A stretch of DNA of 64,000 nucleotides from Oscillospiraceae bacterium. Its GTDB lineage: Bacteria > Bacillota > Clostridia > Oscillospirales > Oscillospiraceae. Position 1 is the stretch's first letter; every line of letters begins with the position of its first letter. Shown here piece after piece: positions 8,419-16,951 of this stretch. A program made the position numbers and the translations under genes. The stretch covers positions 1-64,000 of the forward strand of contig CACYLY010000014.1 in NCBI GenBank assembly GCA_902775355.1, written 5' to 3'. The notes beneath the pieces are model-generated. The model ran no database searches. It saw only the letters and a program-made list of their open reading frames with translations, and was not told where the DNA came from.

Positions 8419-9485
8419 GCTCTCCCGGCAGGCCGGCGCCGGGGCCGGATCCGGCGAGAGCGCAGCAAGCAGACAAAAAAGGCCCGGCCGGGAAACGGTC
8501 GGCCCTCATGATCGCAGCCGGCGCGCTGGTCCTTTTGGCAGCGGCGCTGGCGGTCTTACAGGGGATGTTCATGAAACACAAAGCTTCGATCGATCTCTAT
8601 CTGGAAAACAGCACGCCGGTCTGTCGGATCCCCGATCTCGACCGGGGCTTCATCCCGCAGGGGCTCTCCTACTGGCCCGATACGGACAGCATCCTGATCA
8701 CCGGCTACATGGGTCTGGGCGGGAGTTCCCCGATCTACATCGTGGACCGCTCCAGCGGCCTGGCCAGGAAGATCCTCATGGAAAAGCCCGACGGCAAGCC
8801 CTTCCGCGGCCACGCGGGAGGCATTTCGATCTGCGGCGGACGAGTCTACATCGCCGGGAGCACGGAGGGCTGCATGTATGCTCTGGATCTGAAGGCGCTC
8901 CTGTCCGCGGAGGACGGCAGCACCCTGCGCGCCGCCGCGAAGCTCGGCCTCGCCGACGGGGAGGACAAGATCCGGGTCTCCTTCACCAGCGTGGACAGGG
9001 ACGTTCTCTTTGCCGGGGAGTTTCGCAAGGCCCCGATCTTCCTCACGCAGCCTTCCCACGCGGTCCGGACGCCGGACGGGACGCAGAAGGCCTATCTTTT
9101 CGGGGCCGTGCCGGACGCGGCGGGCCGCGCGGAGCCGTTTTGCGTGTATTCCATCCCAGACAACGTCCAGGGCGCCTGTTTTGACGAAGGCTATCTGTAC
9201 CTGTCCCAGACGGACGGGCTCTTCTCCGCCCGGATCCTGTGCTACGCGCTGGACGAACTGCAGCCGGCCGGCGCCCGGCGGGTGCTGGGGAAAGAGGTCC
9301 CGCTCTACCTGTTGACCGAGAGCAGCGCCCGCAAGATCACCCGGGTCCCGCCCATGTCGGAGGAGATCCTGGTGGTGGACGGCCGGCTCTATATCTTGTT
9401 CGAGTCCGCGTCCAACCGGTATCGCATCGGCAGGAAGCTGGGGCTCGACCAGGTCTGGTCCACGCCGGTATCCTTCTTCCGCTGA
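8400..9485 (+). CDS. membrane-anchored protein with propeller-like extracellular domain
   Basis: The 361-residue protein has one anchor helix (residues ~35-56, SALMIAAGALVLLAAALAVL) after a Pro-rich cytoplasmic tail. An extracellular domain of ~300 residues follows, with repeated beta-blade-like strings (DSILITGYM, GGISICGGRVYIAGS, CFDEGYLYLSQTDG, EILVVDGRLYILFES). These recurring hydrophobic strands with G/D turns suggest a beta-propeller, but no catalytic motif is visible. It overlaps the preceding gene by 19 bases and closes the cluster. A downstream ATG at 8565 would remove the anchor and is less likely. Confidence 0.65.
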   Translation: MLGRPVSSPGRPAPGPDPARAQQADKKGPAGKRSALMIAAGALVLLAAALAVLQGMFMKHKASIDLYLENSTPVCRIPDLDRGFIPQGLSYWPDTDSILITGYMGLGGSSPIYIVDRSSGLARKILMEKPDGKPFRGHAGGISICGGRVYIAGSTEGCMYALDLKALLSAEDGSTLRAAAKLGLADGEDKIRVSFTSVDRDVLFAGEFRKAPIFLTQPSHAVRTPDGTQKAYLFGAVPDAAGRAEPFCVYSIPDNVQGACFDEGYLYLSQTDGLFSARILCYALDELQPAGARRVLGKEVPLYLLTESSARKITRVPPMSEEILVVDGRLYILFESASNRYRIGRKLGLDQVWSTPVSFFR

Positions 9486-9546
9486 AGCGGGCGGACACAG
9501 AAAGGCCCCCTGCGTCAAGGGGGCAAAAAGGAAAGGAGATTGGGAA

Positions 9547-11055
9547 ATGACCAATCAGCAGAAGCTCCGGAAACTTTTCGCGATCCTGGACGAGATCCGG
9601 TCTTACGGCAACGCCATCGGCAAGATGAGCTTTGACATGGAGTGCTGCGCGCCGGAGGAGGGCATCGAGCCCGCCGGCGTGGACATGGCCGTCCTGGGCA
9701 AGCACATCCACAAGCTGACCCACAGCAAGCGCTTTGAAAAACTGGTTCAGGAGCTCCACGCGGACAGCGAGGGCCTGACGCCGGTGCAGAAAAAAGCCGT
9801 CGAGCACCTGTACGACGACTGGAGCAAGACCAAAAACATCTCCGCCAAGCTGTCCTACGAGATGGACCTGGCCTCCAACAAGGCCTACGGGGCCTGGCTC
9901 AGCGCCAAGAAGGCCAACGACTTCTCCCTGTTCCGGGACTCTCTGGCGGATCTGATCCGCTACACCCGCCTGGCCGTGGACCTGCGGGACGAAAAGAAGG
10001 CCACGGTCTACGACACCTGCCTGGACGACATTGAGAAGGGCGGCAGCATCGCGCAGCTGGACGCGTTCTTCGCCGCGCTGAAGGAGCGGATCGTGCCCCT
10101 GCTGAAGCGGGTGGTGGAGGAGGGCAAGCCCATCCGGGAGGACTTCATGTCCCGGCCCGTCCCCATCCCCCGGCAGGAGGCCATGTCGAAGTATCTGCTG
10201 GAGCTGGAGGGCCTGCGGCAGAGCGCCCTGGTGCTGATGACCACCGAGCACCCCTTCACCACCAACTTCGGCAATCACGACGTGCGCGTCACCACCCACT
10301 ACCACGAGGACAGCTTCATCTCCAACGTGTTCACCACCCTCCACGAAGGCGGCCACGCGCTGTTCATGCAGAACGAGCCCCAGGAGCTGCACGACAACCA
10401 CTGCGCGGACAACATGTCCAACGCCATGCACGAGACCATCTCCCGCTTCTACGAGAACCTGATCGGCCGCAGCGAGGCCTTTATCGCCCTGGTGGCCCCC
10501 AAGATCCGGGAGCTCAGCGAGGGCGTGTTCGACGACGTCACGGACCGGGAGCTCTACGAGGCGGTGAACGTGGCCCGGCCCAGCCTGATCCGCACCGAGG
10601 CGGACGAGCTGAGCTACTGCCTGCACATCATGGTGCGCTACGAGCTGGAGAAGCGCTTCATCAACGGCGAGATCACCGTGGACGAGATCCCGGCCCTCTG
10701 GAACGCCAAGTACAGGGAATATCTGGGCATCGAGGTGCCCGACGACGCCCGGGGCTGCCTGCAGGACGTGCACTGGTCCGGCATCGCCTACGGCTACTTC
10801 CCCTCCTACGCCCTGGGCAACGCCTACGGAGCCCAGATCCTGCACACCATGAAGCGGGACTTCGACGTGGACGCCGCCGTCCGGGCCGGGGACCTCATCA
10901 AGATCCGGGACTGGCTCACCGAGCACGTGTTCTCCATCGCCTCCCTGACCACGCCGGACGAGTGGATCCGGGCCGTCACCGGCGAGAGCCTGAACGTGAA
11001 CTACTTCCTGGACTACCTGGAGGAGAAGTTTACGAAGCTGTACGAGCTGAAGTGA
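9547..11055 (+). CDS. M32 family metallocarboxypeptidase (carboxypeptidase Taq type)
   Basis: This 502-residue, full-length zinc carboxypeptidase releases C-terminal amino acids in the cytoplasm. The zinc motif is HEGGH in TTLHEGGHALFM. The family motif DVRVTTHY lies just upstream, and HETISRFYENLIGRS corresponds to the HES/TQSR block that carries the third ligand. The start ATG follows AAAGGAGATTGGGAA. It is transcribed with the preceding cluster's orientation but after a 61-base gap. No signal peptide. Heptad repeats begin 28 bases beyond the stop. Confidence 0.92.
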   Translation: MTNQQKLRKLFAILDEIRSYGNAIGKMSFDMECCAPEEGIEPAGVDMAVLGKHIHKLTHSKRFEKLVQELHADSEGLTPVQKKAVEHLYDDWSKTKNISAKLSYEMDLASNKAYGAWLSAKKANDFSLFRDSLADLIRYTRLAVDLRDEKKATVYDTCLDDIEKGGSIAQLDAFFAALKERIVPLLKRVVEEGKPIREDFMSRPVPIPRQEAMSKYLLELEGLRQSALVLMTTEHPFTTNFGNHDVRVTTHYHEDSFISNVFTTLHEGGHALFMQNEPQELHDNHCADNMSNAMHETISRFYENLIGRSEAFIALVAPKIRELSEGVFDDVTDRELYEAVNVARPSLIRTEADELSYCLHIMVRYELEKRFINGEITVDEIPALWNAKYREYLGIEVPDDARGCLQDVHWSGIAYGYFPSYALGNAYGAQILHTMKRDFDVDAAVRAGDLIKIRDWLTEHVFSIASLTTPDEWIRAVTGESLNVNYFLDYLEEKFTKLYELK

Positions 11056-11418
11056 GCGGGCAGCGCCGCGGGCGCAGGGGTGCGCAGTTCGCAGTGCGTA
11101 GTTCGTAGTTCGTAGAAGACGGGGATGCGCTCTTGCCTCCCCCCGAGGGGGGAAAGCAAGCTGCCGCTGCCAGCGGCAGAAGAAGGCGGTTTGCTTTTAC
11201 CGCAGCGGTCGAAAAAACCGAGGATCAGCGCAAGCCCGAAGGTTTTTTCGGGTACCGCAAGGCGGACAGCTGGCATCCGCCGATCTCACGCGAGGTGGAT
11301 GACGGAAGGGATTCAGCGCGTTTTCGTCGTTCCGCTTTCATAAAACGAGGGACGCTGCCGTCTGGCAGCGTCCCTCAAGCTGTCTGAGGACGCGGCGTTT
11401 TTGCCGCGTCCTTGCAGT
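11056..11418. repeat. non-coding mosaic: heptad repeats, palindromic repeats and hairpins
   Basis: No gene is seen. From 11084 to 11118 there are five 7-bp units (GCAGTTC, GCAGTGC, GTAGTTC, GTAGTTC, GTAGAAG). From ~11268 to 11311 there is an inverted repeat (GCATCCGCC...) also found near 19380 and 26477. The perfect hairpin at 11347-11376 has a T-rich tail on the minus strand. A second hairpin at 11388-11411 is described separately. Confidence 0.75.
11388..11411. repeat. 24-bp hairpin, left copy flanking the RAYT gene
   Basis: A perfect inverted repeat (GGACGCGGC, 6-base loop, GCCGCGTCC), identical over 24 bases to the copy at 11952-11975. The two copies enclose the transposase gene as direct repeats 564 bases apart. 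Confidence 0.85.
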
Positions 11419-11930
11419 TTATTCTGTATAATACCGATCTTCCGCCCACCTGGCGGGATTCGTGTCGATATAGTCCCAGATTTTCCGGTAGTCCGCCTCG
11501 CCCCGGATGCCATGCTCGTAATAGGATCGCTGGAAGATGTTTTGGCCTAAATCTGCGTTGACAAAGCGTTTCAATGTGCTGATTGCGTGGGGGATAACGG
11601 CATTTGTAGGGGCCGGCGCCCTCGACGGCCCGCAGACTTCCCGCTCAAATAGCCCTTCAATTCGAAGGAGCATATGAATGTGATCGGGCATGATGAAATA
11701 TTTGTCAACATGCAGCCCATCAATGCGGTTGGAGGACAGAATATATTTCTCCACGATTCTCCCGCTTTCTGTCAGGGCCAGTTTCGGGCCGTCGAGGGCG
11801 CCGGCCCCTACGGAGATATCCGAGAGGATGCAGCGTCGATCCTGCGTGCAGATCGTGACGAAATAGGCGCCGGGGCGGAACAATTATATTCCGACAGGCG
11901 AATTTGTTTGCGTTTCGGGAGGTCTGTCAT
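11419..11930 (-). pseudogene. REP-associated tyrosine transposase (RAYT, IS200-like Y1), frameshifted
   Basis: RAYTs are HUH-type single-strand transposases that act on REP hairpins. The main frame (11419-11883) shows GAYFVTICTQDRRC, the metal-binding HIHMLL in MPDHIHMLL, and the C-terminal block QRSYYEHGIRGEADYRKIWDYI with the catalytic Tyr region. The expected N-terminus, MTDLPKRKQIRLSEYNCSAP, is in another frame starting at the ATG at 11930. One base is missing in the run of four G at ~11872-11875, so full-length protein needs a frameshift correction. Two REP-like sequences lie inside the coding region (~11607-11634 and ~11787-11814, opposite orientation) and encode SRAPAPTN and VGAGALDGP. 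Recent decay, a sequencing slip or programmed frameshifting are all possible. Confidence 0.85.
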
Positions 11931-11951
11931 TTTCGTTTTCCCTGTTCATCG

Positions 11952-11975
11952 GGACGCGGCGTTTTTGCCGCGTCC
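11952..11975. repeat. 24-bp hairpin, right copy flanking the RAYT gene
   Basis: Identical to 11388-11411. Followed on the plus strand by a T-rich tract, so it can also act as a terminator. Confidence 0.85.
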
Positions 11976-12016
11976 TTTTCTTTTTCCTTGGGATATAAAC
12001 GTCCGCCGGCCCCGGC

Positions 12017-13990
12017 TCAGGGTCCCGCATCCCCCACATACACGAACTGGTGCAGGTAAATGACGTCCCCGTCTTTCATGTACAGGACCCAGGCCAGCTC
12101 CACGCTGCTCCAGCGTTCGTCATAATTCGGCGTCGCTTCGGCGGCGGCGAAGGACCGGCTCGCCGCCTGGGGCGCTCCGAAGTGCTGGAAGAGCACGGTC
12201 CCGCTCTCCCTGTCTGCTGCGCGGAGCTCCACCCGCTCGATCAGCTCCCCGAAGGCCGCGCCCTCCTCCAGCGCAGCTCCCTCCGGCACGGCACAGAGCA
12301 GGGAAGCGAGCTGTCCCTTTCCGCTCTCCGGCAGCGGAAGATGGATCTCCTCGCAGGGCTTCGCCTCCTCCGCCGTCTCCGCGAAGCTGAGGAAGAGGCG
12401 GTAGTTCACGCCGTCCTCCGCCGTATACCGCATGTCGACCACCGGAGCTCCGGCATTGTAGATCTGGGCCCCGACGTATACGAATTGATGCAAGTAAATG
12501 AGATCTCCGTTTTTCATGTGGAGGATCCAGAGCAGCTCGTTCCGGCTCCCGAACATGCTGTTGTCCAGCGCCACCGCCGCCGCGGCGAAGGGCTGGCCCG
12601 ACTTGAACGGCGCCCCGTCAAGCTCGCTCCAGACATAGCCGCTCCCCTGGTCGCCCACACGGACGTCCACCTGCTCGATCAAGTCCCCGAAGGCGGCGCC
12701 CTCCCAAAGCTTGCCGCCCTCCGGCTGCGCGCAGAGCTTGGAGACGACCTGCCCCGCTGTGTTCTTCGGGGCCGGGAGAAAGAAGATCTCGCTGGGCCCC
12801 GCGTCCACGTCCTTGTTCGCAAAGGTGAGGAAGAGCCGGTAGCGCACACCGTCCTCGGCGGTATACTCCATGTCATAGGCCGGCTCGCCGAAGTTATAGA
12901 TCTGAGGTCCCTGCTCCACGGCCACGAACTGATGCAGGTAAAGGACGTCCCTGTTCTTCATCCGGATGATCCAGAGCAGCTCGTCCTTTCCCCAGCCCTC
13001 GTCATAATCCAGCGTCACCGCCGCCGCGGCGAAGGGCCTGTCGGCTTCATGGGGCACATCAAAGCGCTCAAAGGCCACGGCCGCGCTCTCCATATCTCCC
13101 ACGCGAAGGTCCACTTTCTCGATCAGCTCCCCGAAGGCCGCGCCGTCCGTCAGCGTACCGCCCTCCGGCGCGGCGCAGAGCAGGGAGACGAATTGCCCCT
13201 TCCCGCTTTGCGGGAACGGGATGGGGACCAGCTCGCAGGGCTCCGCCTCCGCCGCCGTCTCCGCGCAGGTGAGAAAGATCCGGTAGTTCACACCGTCCTC
13301 CGCGGTGTACTGCATGTCAAAGGCAGGCGCGCCGGCGTTGTTCACCTCCGTCTCAAGGTCGACGTGCACATACTGGTGCAGATAGATGATATCTCCGTTT
13401 TTCATATGCAGGATCCAGCCCAGTTCGTTGTACCAGCTGGCCGTGTCATAGTGCAGCGCCACCGCAGCCGGGGCGTAGGGCCAGTCGGCGTCATACGCCG
13501 CCTCGCCATGCGTCAGCGCCTCGGATCCGCCCAGCCCCGCCGCGCGGATCTCCACATAGTCGATCAAGGCACCGAAGGCCGCGCCGTCCCCCGGCGTGCC
13601 GCCCTCCGGCACGGCGCAGAGCAGGGACAGGAGCTGACCCTGTCCCTGCTTTGGGGGCGCTAGGCGGATTTTTTCGCAGGGCTCCGCCTGTCCCGCCTTC
13701 TCCGCAAAGCTGAGGAAGAGGCGGTAGTTCACGCCGTCCTCCGCCGTATATTGCATGTCGACTGCCGGAGCTCCGGCGTTGTAGATCTGCGGCTCATGGC
13801 GGAGCCTCCAGCGCCGGAGCCAAAAGCCGCCGGCCAGCAGCAGCGCCAGAGCCAGCAGCGCCAGGACCGCCCGGCGGTGCTTGAGGCGCGGGGCTTTCAG
13901 CGGCGTCTTTTCGATCAGTTCCTTCTCGCAGACGGGACAGAACCGCGCGTCCTCCGGCAGCTCGGCGCCGCAAAATTTGCAGTGCTCCAT
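12017..13990 (-). CDS. zinc-ribbon membrane protein with four extracellular repeats
   Basis: The 657-residue protein begins with a cytoplasmic zinc ribbon (CKFCGAE...FCPVC, Cys 4, 7, 18, 21). A basic stretch and one transmembrane helix (~40-60, AVLALLALALLLAGGF) follow. The rest is four tandem repeats of ~145 residues, starting near 67, 215, 360 and 510. Each opens with a variant of IYNAGAPAVDMQYTAEDGV-YRLFL and contains EGAAFGELIE and LLWILHMKNGD-IYLHQFV. The repeat family is not one I recognise. It lies nine bases downstream of a Ser/Thr kinase gene, so the two are probably one operon. A sensor whose extracellular repeats bind a ligand is inference. Confidence 0.8.
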   Translation of the reverse strand: MEHCKFCGAELPEDARFCPVCEKELIEKTPLKAPRLKHRRAVLALLALALLLAGGFWLRRWRLRHEPQIYNAGAPAVDMQYTAEDGVNYRLFLSFAEKAGQAEPCEKIRLAPPKQGQGQLLSLLCAVPEGGTPGDGAAFGALIDYVEIRAAGLGGSEALTHGEAAYDADWPYAPAAVALHYDTASWYNELGWILHMKNGDIIYLHQYVHVDLETEVNNAGAPAFDMQYTAEDGVNYRIFLTCAETAAEAEPCELVPIPFPQSGKGQFVSLLCAAPEGGTLTDGAAFGELIEKVDLRVGDMESAAVAFERFDVPHEADRPFAAAAVTLDYDEGWGKDELLWIIRMKNRDVLYLHQFVAVEQGPQIYNFGEPAYDMEYTAEDGVRYRLFLTFANKDVDAGPSEIFFLPAPKNTAGQVVSKLCAQPEGGKLWEGAAFGDLIEQVDVRVGDQGSGYVWSELDGAPFKSGQPFAAAAVALDNSMFGSRNELLWILHMKNGDLIYLHQFVYVGAQIYNAGAPVVDMRYTAEDGVNYRLFLSFAETAEEAKPCEEIHLPLPESGKGQLASLLCAVPEGAALEEGAAFGELIERVELRAADRESGTVLFQHFGAPQAASRSFAAAEATPNYDERWSSVELAWVLYMKDGDVIYLHQFVYVGDAGP

Positions 13991-13999
13991 GTCCCGTCC

Positions 14000-14701
14000 T
14001 CACTCCAGATCTTCCATCAGGTAGAGCACGCTCTTATACCGTTTCCTGGGGTTGATTTGCGTGCAGCGCTGCACGACCCGGCCCAGCCTGCCGGAAGCCA
14101 GCTCCCTGGAAGGGTGCTTGCCCGTCAGCATGATGTTCAGCATCACGCCCAGGGAATAGATGTCGGCCCGGCCGTCGGTCTGGGAGATGCCGTACTGCTC
14201 CGGCGCGGCATAGCCCGTGGTGCCCAGCACCACCGTGTCCGTGCGCTGCTGGTCCTTTACCACGCGGGAGGCGTCAAAGTCGATGAGCACGGCCTCGTCC
14301 CCCCGCAGGAGCACGTTTTCGGGCTTCACGTCCCGGTGCACGGCGTTCAGCGAGTGGAGCACGTAGAGCCCCCGGCAGAGCTGCAGGGCGATGCCTCGGG
14401 CCTCATTGGGGCGCAGCGGCCCGCCCTCCAGGAGGAAGTCCAGCCTGTCCCCGCTCACATATTCCTCCAGAACGGCGACCCGGCCGTCCTTCTCGGCGAC
14501 GTCATAGATCCTCGGCAGGTTCCGGCAGGAGACGCCGAGCAGCTTGCGGTAGACCTCGCCGCTGCCCTCATGACGCCGCAGGATATACTGCCGTCCGCTT
14601 TTTTTGTGTCGCAGCAGCCAAATGCCGCCGGCGGGCGTGTTTTTCAGTTCTTTTTCCTCTTCGAAGTTCTCACGGATCAGACGCAGGAATTCATCGTACA
14701 T
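14000..14701 (-). CDS. Ser/Thr protein kinase, single catalytic domain
   Basis: This is a 233-residue Hanks-type kinase with no transmembrane helix. Visible motifs: catalytic loop HRDVKPENVLL (Asp, Lys and Asn present), metal-binding IDFDASR in place of DFG, activation segment GTTGYAAPEQYG and the conserved Asp in RADIYSLGVML. The beta-3 position normally occupied by the ATP-anchoring Lys reads YILRRH, so Arg replaces Lys; activity may be reduced or depend on a neighbouring residue. The ATG follows GAGGTG. It is upstream of the zinc-ribbon repeat protein and divergent from an XRE-type regulator, a linkage that suggests a local signalling module. Confidence 0.88.
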   Translation of the reverse strand: MYDEFLRLIRENFEEEKELKNTPAGGIWLLRHKKSGRQYILRRHEGSGEVYRKLLGVSCRNLPRIYDVAEKDGRVAVLEEYVSGDRLDFLLEGGPLRPNEARGIALQLCRGLYVLHSLNAVHRDVKPENVLLRGDEAVLIDFDASRVVKDQQRTDTVVLGTTGYAAPEQYGISQTDGRADIYSLGVMLNIMLTGKHPSRELASGRLGRVVQRCTQINPRKRYKSVLYLMEDLE

Positions 14702-14817
14702 GGGGGCACCTCAAGACCGTATGCAGGCTGCATCGTATTGAAATTTCGGCAAAATCATGTAAAATAACTACAAATAAAGTATAATACAAACAGCAGGGAA
14801 AGTAAAGGAAGTGCGGG
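14702..14817. promoter_or_regulatory. divergent intergenic region, kinase / XRE regulator
   Basis: The AT-rich spacer contains TATAAT at 14780-14785 inside GTATAATAC. This is nearly self-complementary and gives TATTAT on the other strand, so -10 elements for both genes could overlap. TTGAAA at 14739-14744 with TAAAAT 16 bases further on is another plus-strand candidate. No clear operator is seen. Confidence 0.45.
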
Positions 14818-15237
14818 ATGCGAAACACAGATGATCTCCGGCAGGAGCTGATGGAGAGCGAGGATCTGGACCGTTTTCTCTCCGAAAACAAGGACAGCTT
14901 CGAGACGAAGGAATGCGGCGCGGCGCTGCAGCGTCTCTTTGAGGGCGCGGATATCTCCAAGGCGGAGCTGGCCCGGCGCGCAGGGATGAGCACGGTGTAT
15001 CTGTATCAGGTCTTTTCCGGGCGGCGCAGACCCTCCCGGGACCGGTTGCTTTGCCTCTGCTTCGGTCTGGGCTGCTCCCTGGAAGCCGCGCAGGAGCTGC
15101 TGAAAAAGGGCGGCCATTTACCGCTCTATCCCAAAAACCGCCGGGACGCGATCATCCTCTTCGCCTTCAGCAAGGGCATGTCGCTGCAGGATACGAACGA
15201 CCGGCTTTTCCGGGAGAATGAGGAGACCCTGTCGTAA
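14818..15237 (+). CDS. XRE-type helix-turn-helix protein
   Basis: The 139-residue protein has a central HTH (residues ~45-90): ISKAELARRAGMSTVYLYQVFSG, followed by RRRPSRDRLLCLCFGLGCSLEEA-like helices typical of Cro/cI-type DNA-binding domains. The C-terminal 45 residues (LYPKNRRDAIILFAFSKGMSLQDTNDRLF) resemble those of small HTH proteins that sit next to Ser/Thr kinase genes in Firmicutes. The ATG follows AAGGAAGTGCGGG. Regulation of the divergent kinase operon is inferred from position only. Confidence 0.8.
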   Translation: MRNTDDLRQELMESEDLDRFLSENKDSFETKECGAALQRLFEGADISKAELARRAGMSTVYLYQVFSGRRRPSRDRLLCLCFGLGCSLEAAQELLKKGGHLPLYPKNRRDAIILFAFSKGMSLQDTNDRLFRENEETLS

Positions 15238-15608
15238 AGCAACGGACCCTTTTCTCAGAACGGCAGAGCTTGTCGGCTTTCATCGAAGGGGCGGCTGTCA
15301 GCCGCACGGAAGGTCAAGGGGACGGCTTGTGAAAAAGCGAGGCGAAGCGCACATTTGTGCAAGTTCGTCTCGCTTTTTCTTGCCTTTTCCGTTTCCCGCA
15401 CGGACGGCTGACGGCCGCCTCCGCGGCTCTGCCCCTTTGTCCGCGGTGCTTTGAGACAGCCCCTTTTCATCAAGATCGCACGAAAAAAAACCGCAAACAC
15501 GATGCAGCCGGATAATTGTTTTCGTCTTTTCACTATGCTAATGTTGCCTTGGTATCGGGCGGCGCGCCGCCGCCAAAAGCACACAATATAACGATGGGAG
15601 GCAATTCT
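15238..15608. repeat. non-coding spacer with terminator-like inverted repeat
   Basis: No gene is seen in 371 bases. A long imperfect hairpin at 15331-15379 (GAAAAAGCGAG...CTCGCTTTTTC) is terminator-like on both strands and could end the XRE gene. GC-rich inverted sequences flank it (GGCTGTCAGCCGC near 15293, GGCTGACGGCCGCC near 15406). A weak promoter-like TTGTTT/TAATGT pair lies near 15517-15545. Confidence 0.6.
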
Positions 15609-16085
15609 ATGGCAACAATGGAAGAAAAGATGGGCGCTCTTACCAGGCTGATGCAGGATGGGATCTTGAGCGCAGGCGAGTTCGCACGCGTGGTCGCCGC
15701 CTTGAACGGCGCCGAAGCCGCGGCGGTACCCGCAAAGGTAAAAAGTCCTCTGGAGCTGCAGTATGACGAGGTGTTTTCCAAGCATATCATCAACGCGTTC
15801 AAGTCTCCGGCCTCCTGCAAATGGCCGGAGCTGACTCCCGAAATGGTCGTGAAGGGAACGATCAAATTTGACGGCAAAGAGAACCAGTGCACCTATATCG
15901 ACACCTACATCGACGCGCCGAACTCCTACGGCGCTCTCCTGAGGCAGAAACTCAAGCTCGTGGTCGATGAAAACGGGAAAATCACAAGAGCGCTTCAGGA
16001 ACTCAAAACCAGCGGCGTTACGCTTCTGGGGATCCTTGCAAACGCCGCGCTGAAAGACAGCTGGGGAGATATTTGCAAGCTCTGA
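15609..16085 (+). CDS. SHOCT-like N-terminal domain protein, unknown
   Basis: The 158-residue soluble protein has a short N-terminal helix pair (MGALTRLMQDGILSAGEFARVVAAL) with the pattern of SHOCT domains. A ~110-residue domain follows, with alternating strands (VVKGTIKFDGKENQCTYIDTYID, LRQKLKLVVDENGKI), unrecognised. The ATG at 15609 is chosen for the GGGAGG seven bases upstream; an earlier in-frame start has no ribosome site. It leads a run of four small exported or membrane genes in the same direction. Confidence 0.7.
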   Translation: MATMEEKMGALTRLMQDGILSAGEFARVVAALNGAEAAAVPAKVKSPLELQYDEVFSKHIINAFKSPASCKWPELTPEMVVKGTIKFDGKENQCTYIDTYIDAPNSYGALLRQKLKLVVDENGKITRALQELKTSGVTLLGILANAALKDSWGDICKL

Positions 16086-16130
16086 GCGGCGGACGCTTTG
16101 TAAAAAGAAAGAAAGGCAGGTGAGCTCGTC

Positions 16131-16463
16131 GTGGCTTCAACATGCAAAAAATGCGGACACGAGATAGACGGAAGCAGCCCGATCTGCATGTATTGCGGCG
16201 CCGCGATCGACGACGCAAGCATTTCACAGGAAGCAAAGGCCCGGATGCAGGGGCAGATCCAGCAAGAGGTCATCACGCGGTCCGTTTCGAACGCAGGTAC
16301 CTCCGCGAAAGCGTTGGGGGCCTTTTTGATCATTCTCGGCATCCTGGCCGATGTGGTCTCCATGATTTTGATCTTTGCCGACGGCGGCGGGGCGTTCGGC
16401 GTTGTTACCGTCGTCGGTACGGTGCTGTTTATTCTCGGGCTTGTATTGGTTTCCAATCATTAG
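16131..16463 (+). CDS. zinc-ribbon small membrane protein
   Basis: The 110-residue protein begins with a zinc ribbon (CKKCGHEIDGSSPICMYCG) and ends with two hydrophobic helices (ALGAFLIILGILADVVSMILIF and VVTVVGTVLFILGLVLV). The start is GTG at 16131, behind AGGCAGGTGAG. Such zinc-ribbon plus two-helix proteins are common in Clostridia and have no defined function. It follows the SHOCT-like gene after 45 bases. Confidence 0.75.
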   Translation: MASTCKKCGHEIDGSSPICMYCGAAIDDASISQEAKARMQGQIQQEVITRSVSNAGTSAKALGAFLIILGILADVVSMILIFADGGGAFGVVTVVGTVLFILGLVLVSNH

Positions 16464-16563
16464 CGGGAACGCCGCGGCAGAAAGAAGCGCGGTACGCCCC
16501 CGAAACAGCTTTTGGCTTTTCGCCGCCCTATCATCCACATAAATATAGAAAGGAAAACCAAAA

Positions 16564-16911
16564 ATGAAGAGAGTTCTTGTGTTCCTGTTAGCCTTGTCGA
16601 TGGTGCTTGCCCTGTGCGCCTGCGGAGGCGGCGGGAAAAAAACGCAGTTTAACCCGCAGGAAGCGCTGAAACGAGAGATCCAGGCCGACGCTGCGGTGTA
16701 TATCAAGTTCAATTACAGCAACGTGAAGAACGTGATGGTCTCGGTCACCACCATCAACAATGACGGAGACGTCTATACCGCCAAGGGAAAGGTTACGGTC
16801 ATCGACGATTACGGCGACAAGTATATCGGCAACTTTGACGCGAAGTACACCCTGAACGGCGAAAGCTTCACGAAGAACAAGCTGGACATCAGCACGCCCA
16901 AAAAGCAGTAA
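16564..16911 (+). CDS. small lipoprotein, unknown
   Basis: The 115-residue protein has a lipoprotein signal (MKRVLVFLLALSMVLALCAC, modified Cys followed by GGGGKK). The mature part of ~95 residues is beta-rich with many polar residues (KNVMVSVTTINNDGDVYTAKGKVTV). The ATG follows AGAAAGGAAAACCAAAA. The next gene encodes a second lipoprotein with a nearly identical signal peptide. Extracytoplasmic location is clear; function is not. Confidence 0.8.
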   Translation: MKRVLVFLLALSMVLALCACGGGGKKTQFNPQEALKREIQADAAVYIKFNYSNVKNVMVSVTTINNDGDVYTAKGKVTVIDDYGDKYIGNFDAKYTLNGESFTKNKLDISTPKKQ

Positions 16912-16951
16912 AAAAGATTTCAAAAACAAAAACCGATCAGGAGGAAAGAAA

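Noticed and set aside
9506-9526. Terminator between the propeller-like gene and the M32 peptidase
   Set aside because: GCCCCCT/AGGGGGC forms a hairpin but is followed by A-rich, not T-rich, sequence on the plus strand.
11865-11885. Programmed frameshift in the RAYT gene
   Set aside because: Possible, but the run is only four G with no evident stimulatory element; a one-base deletion is simpler. Kept as an alternative only.
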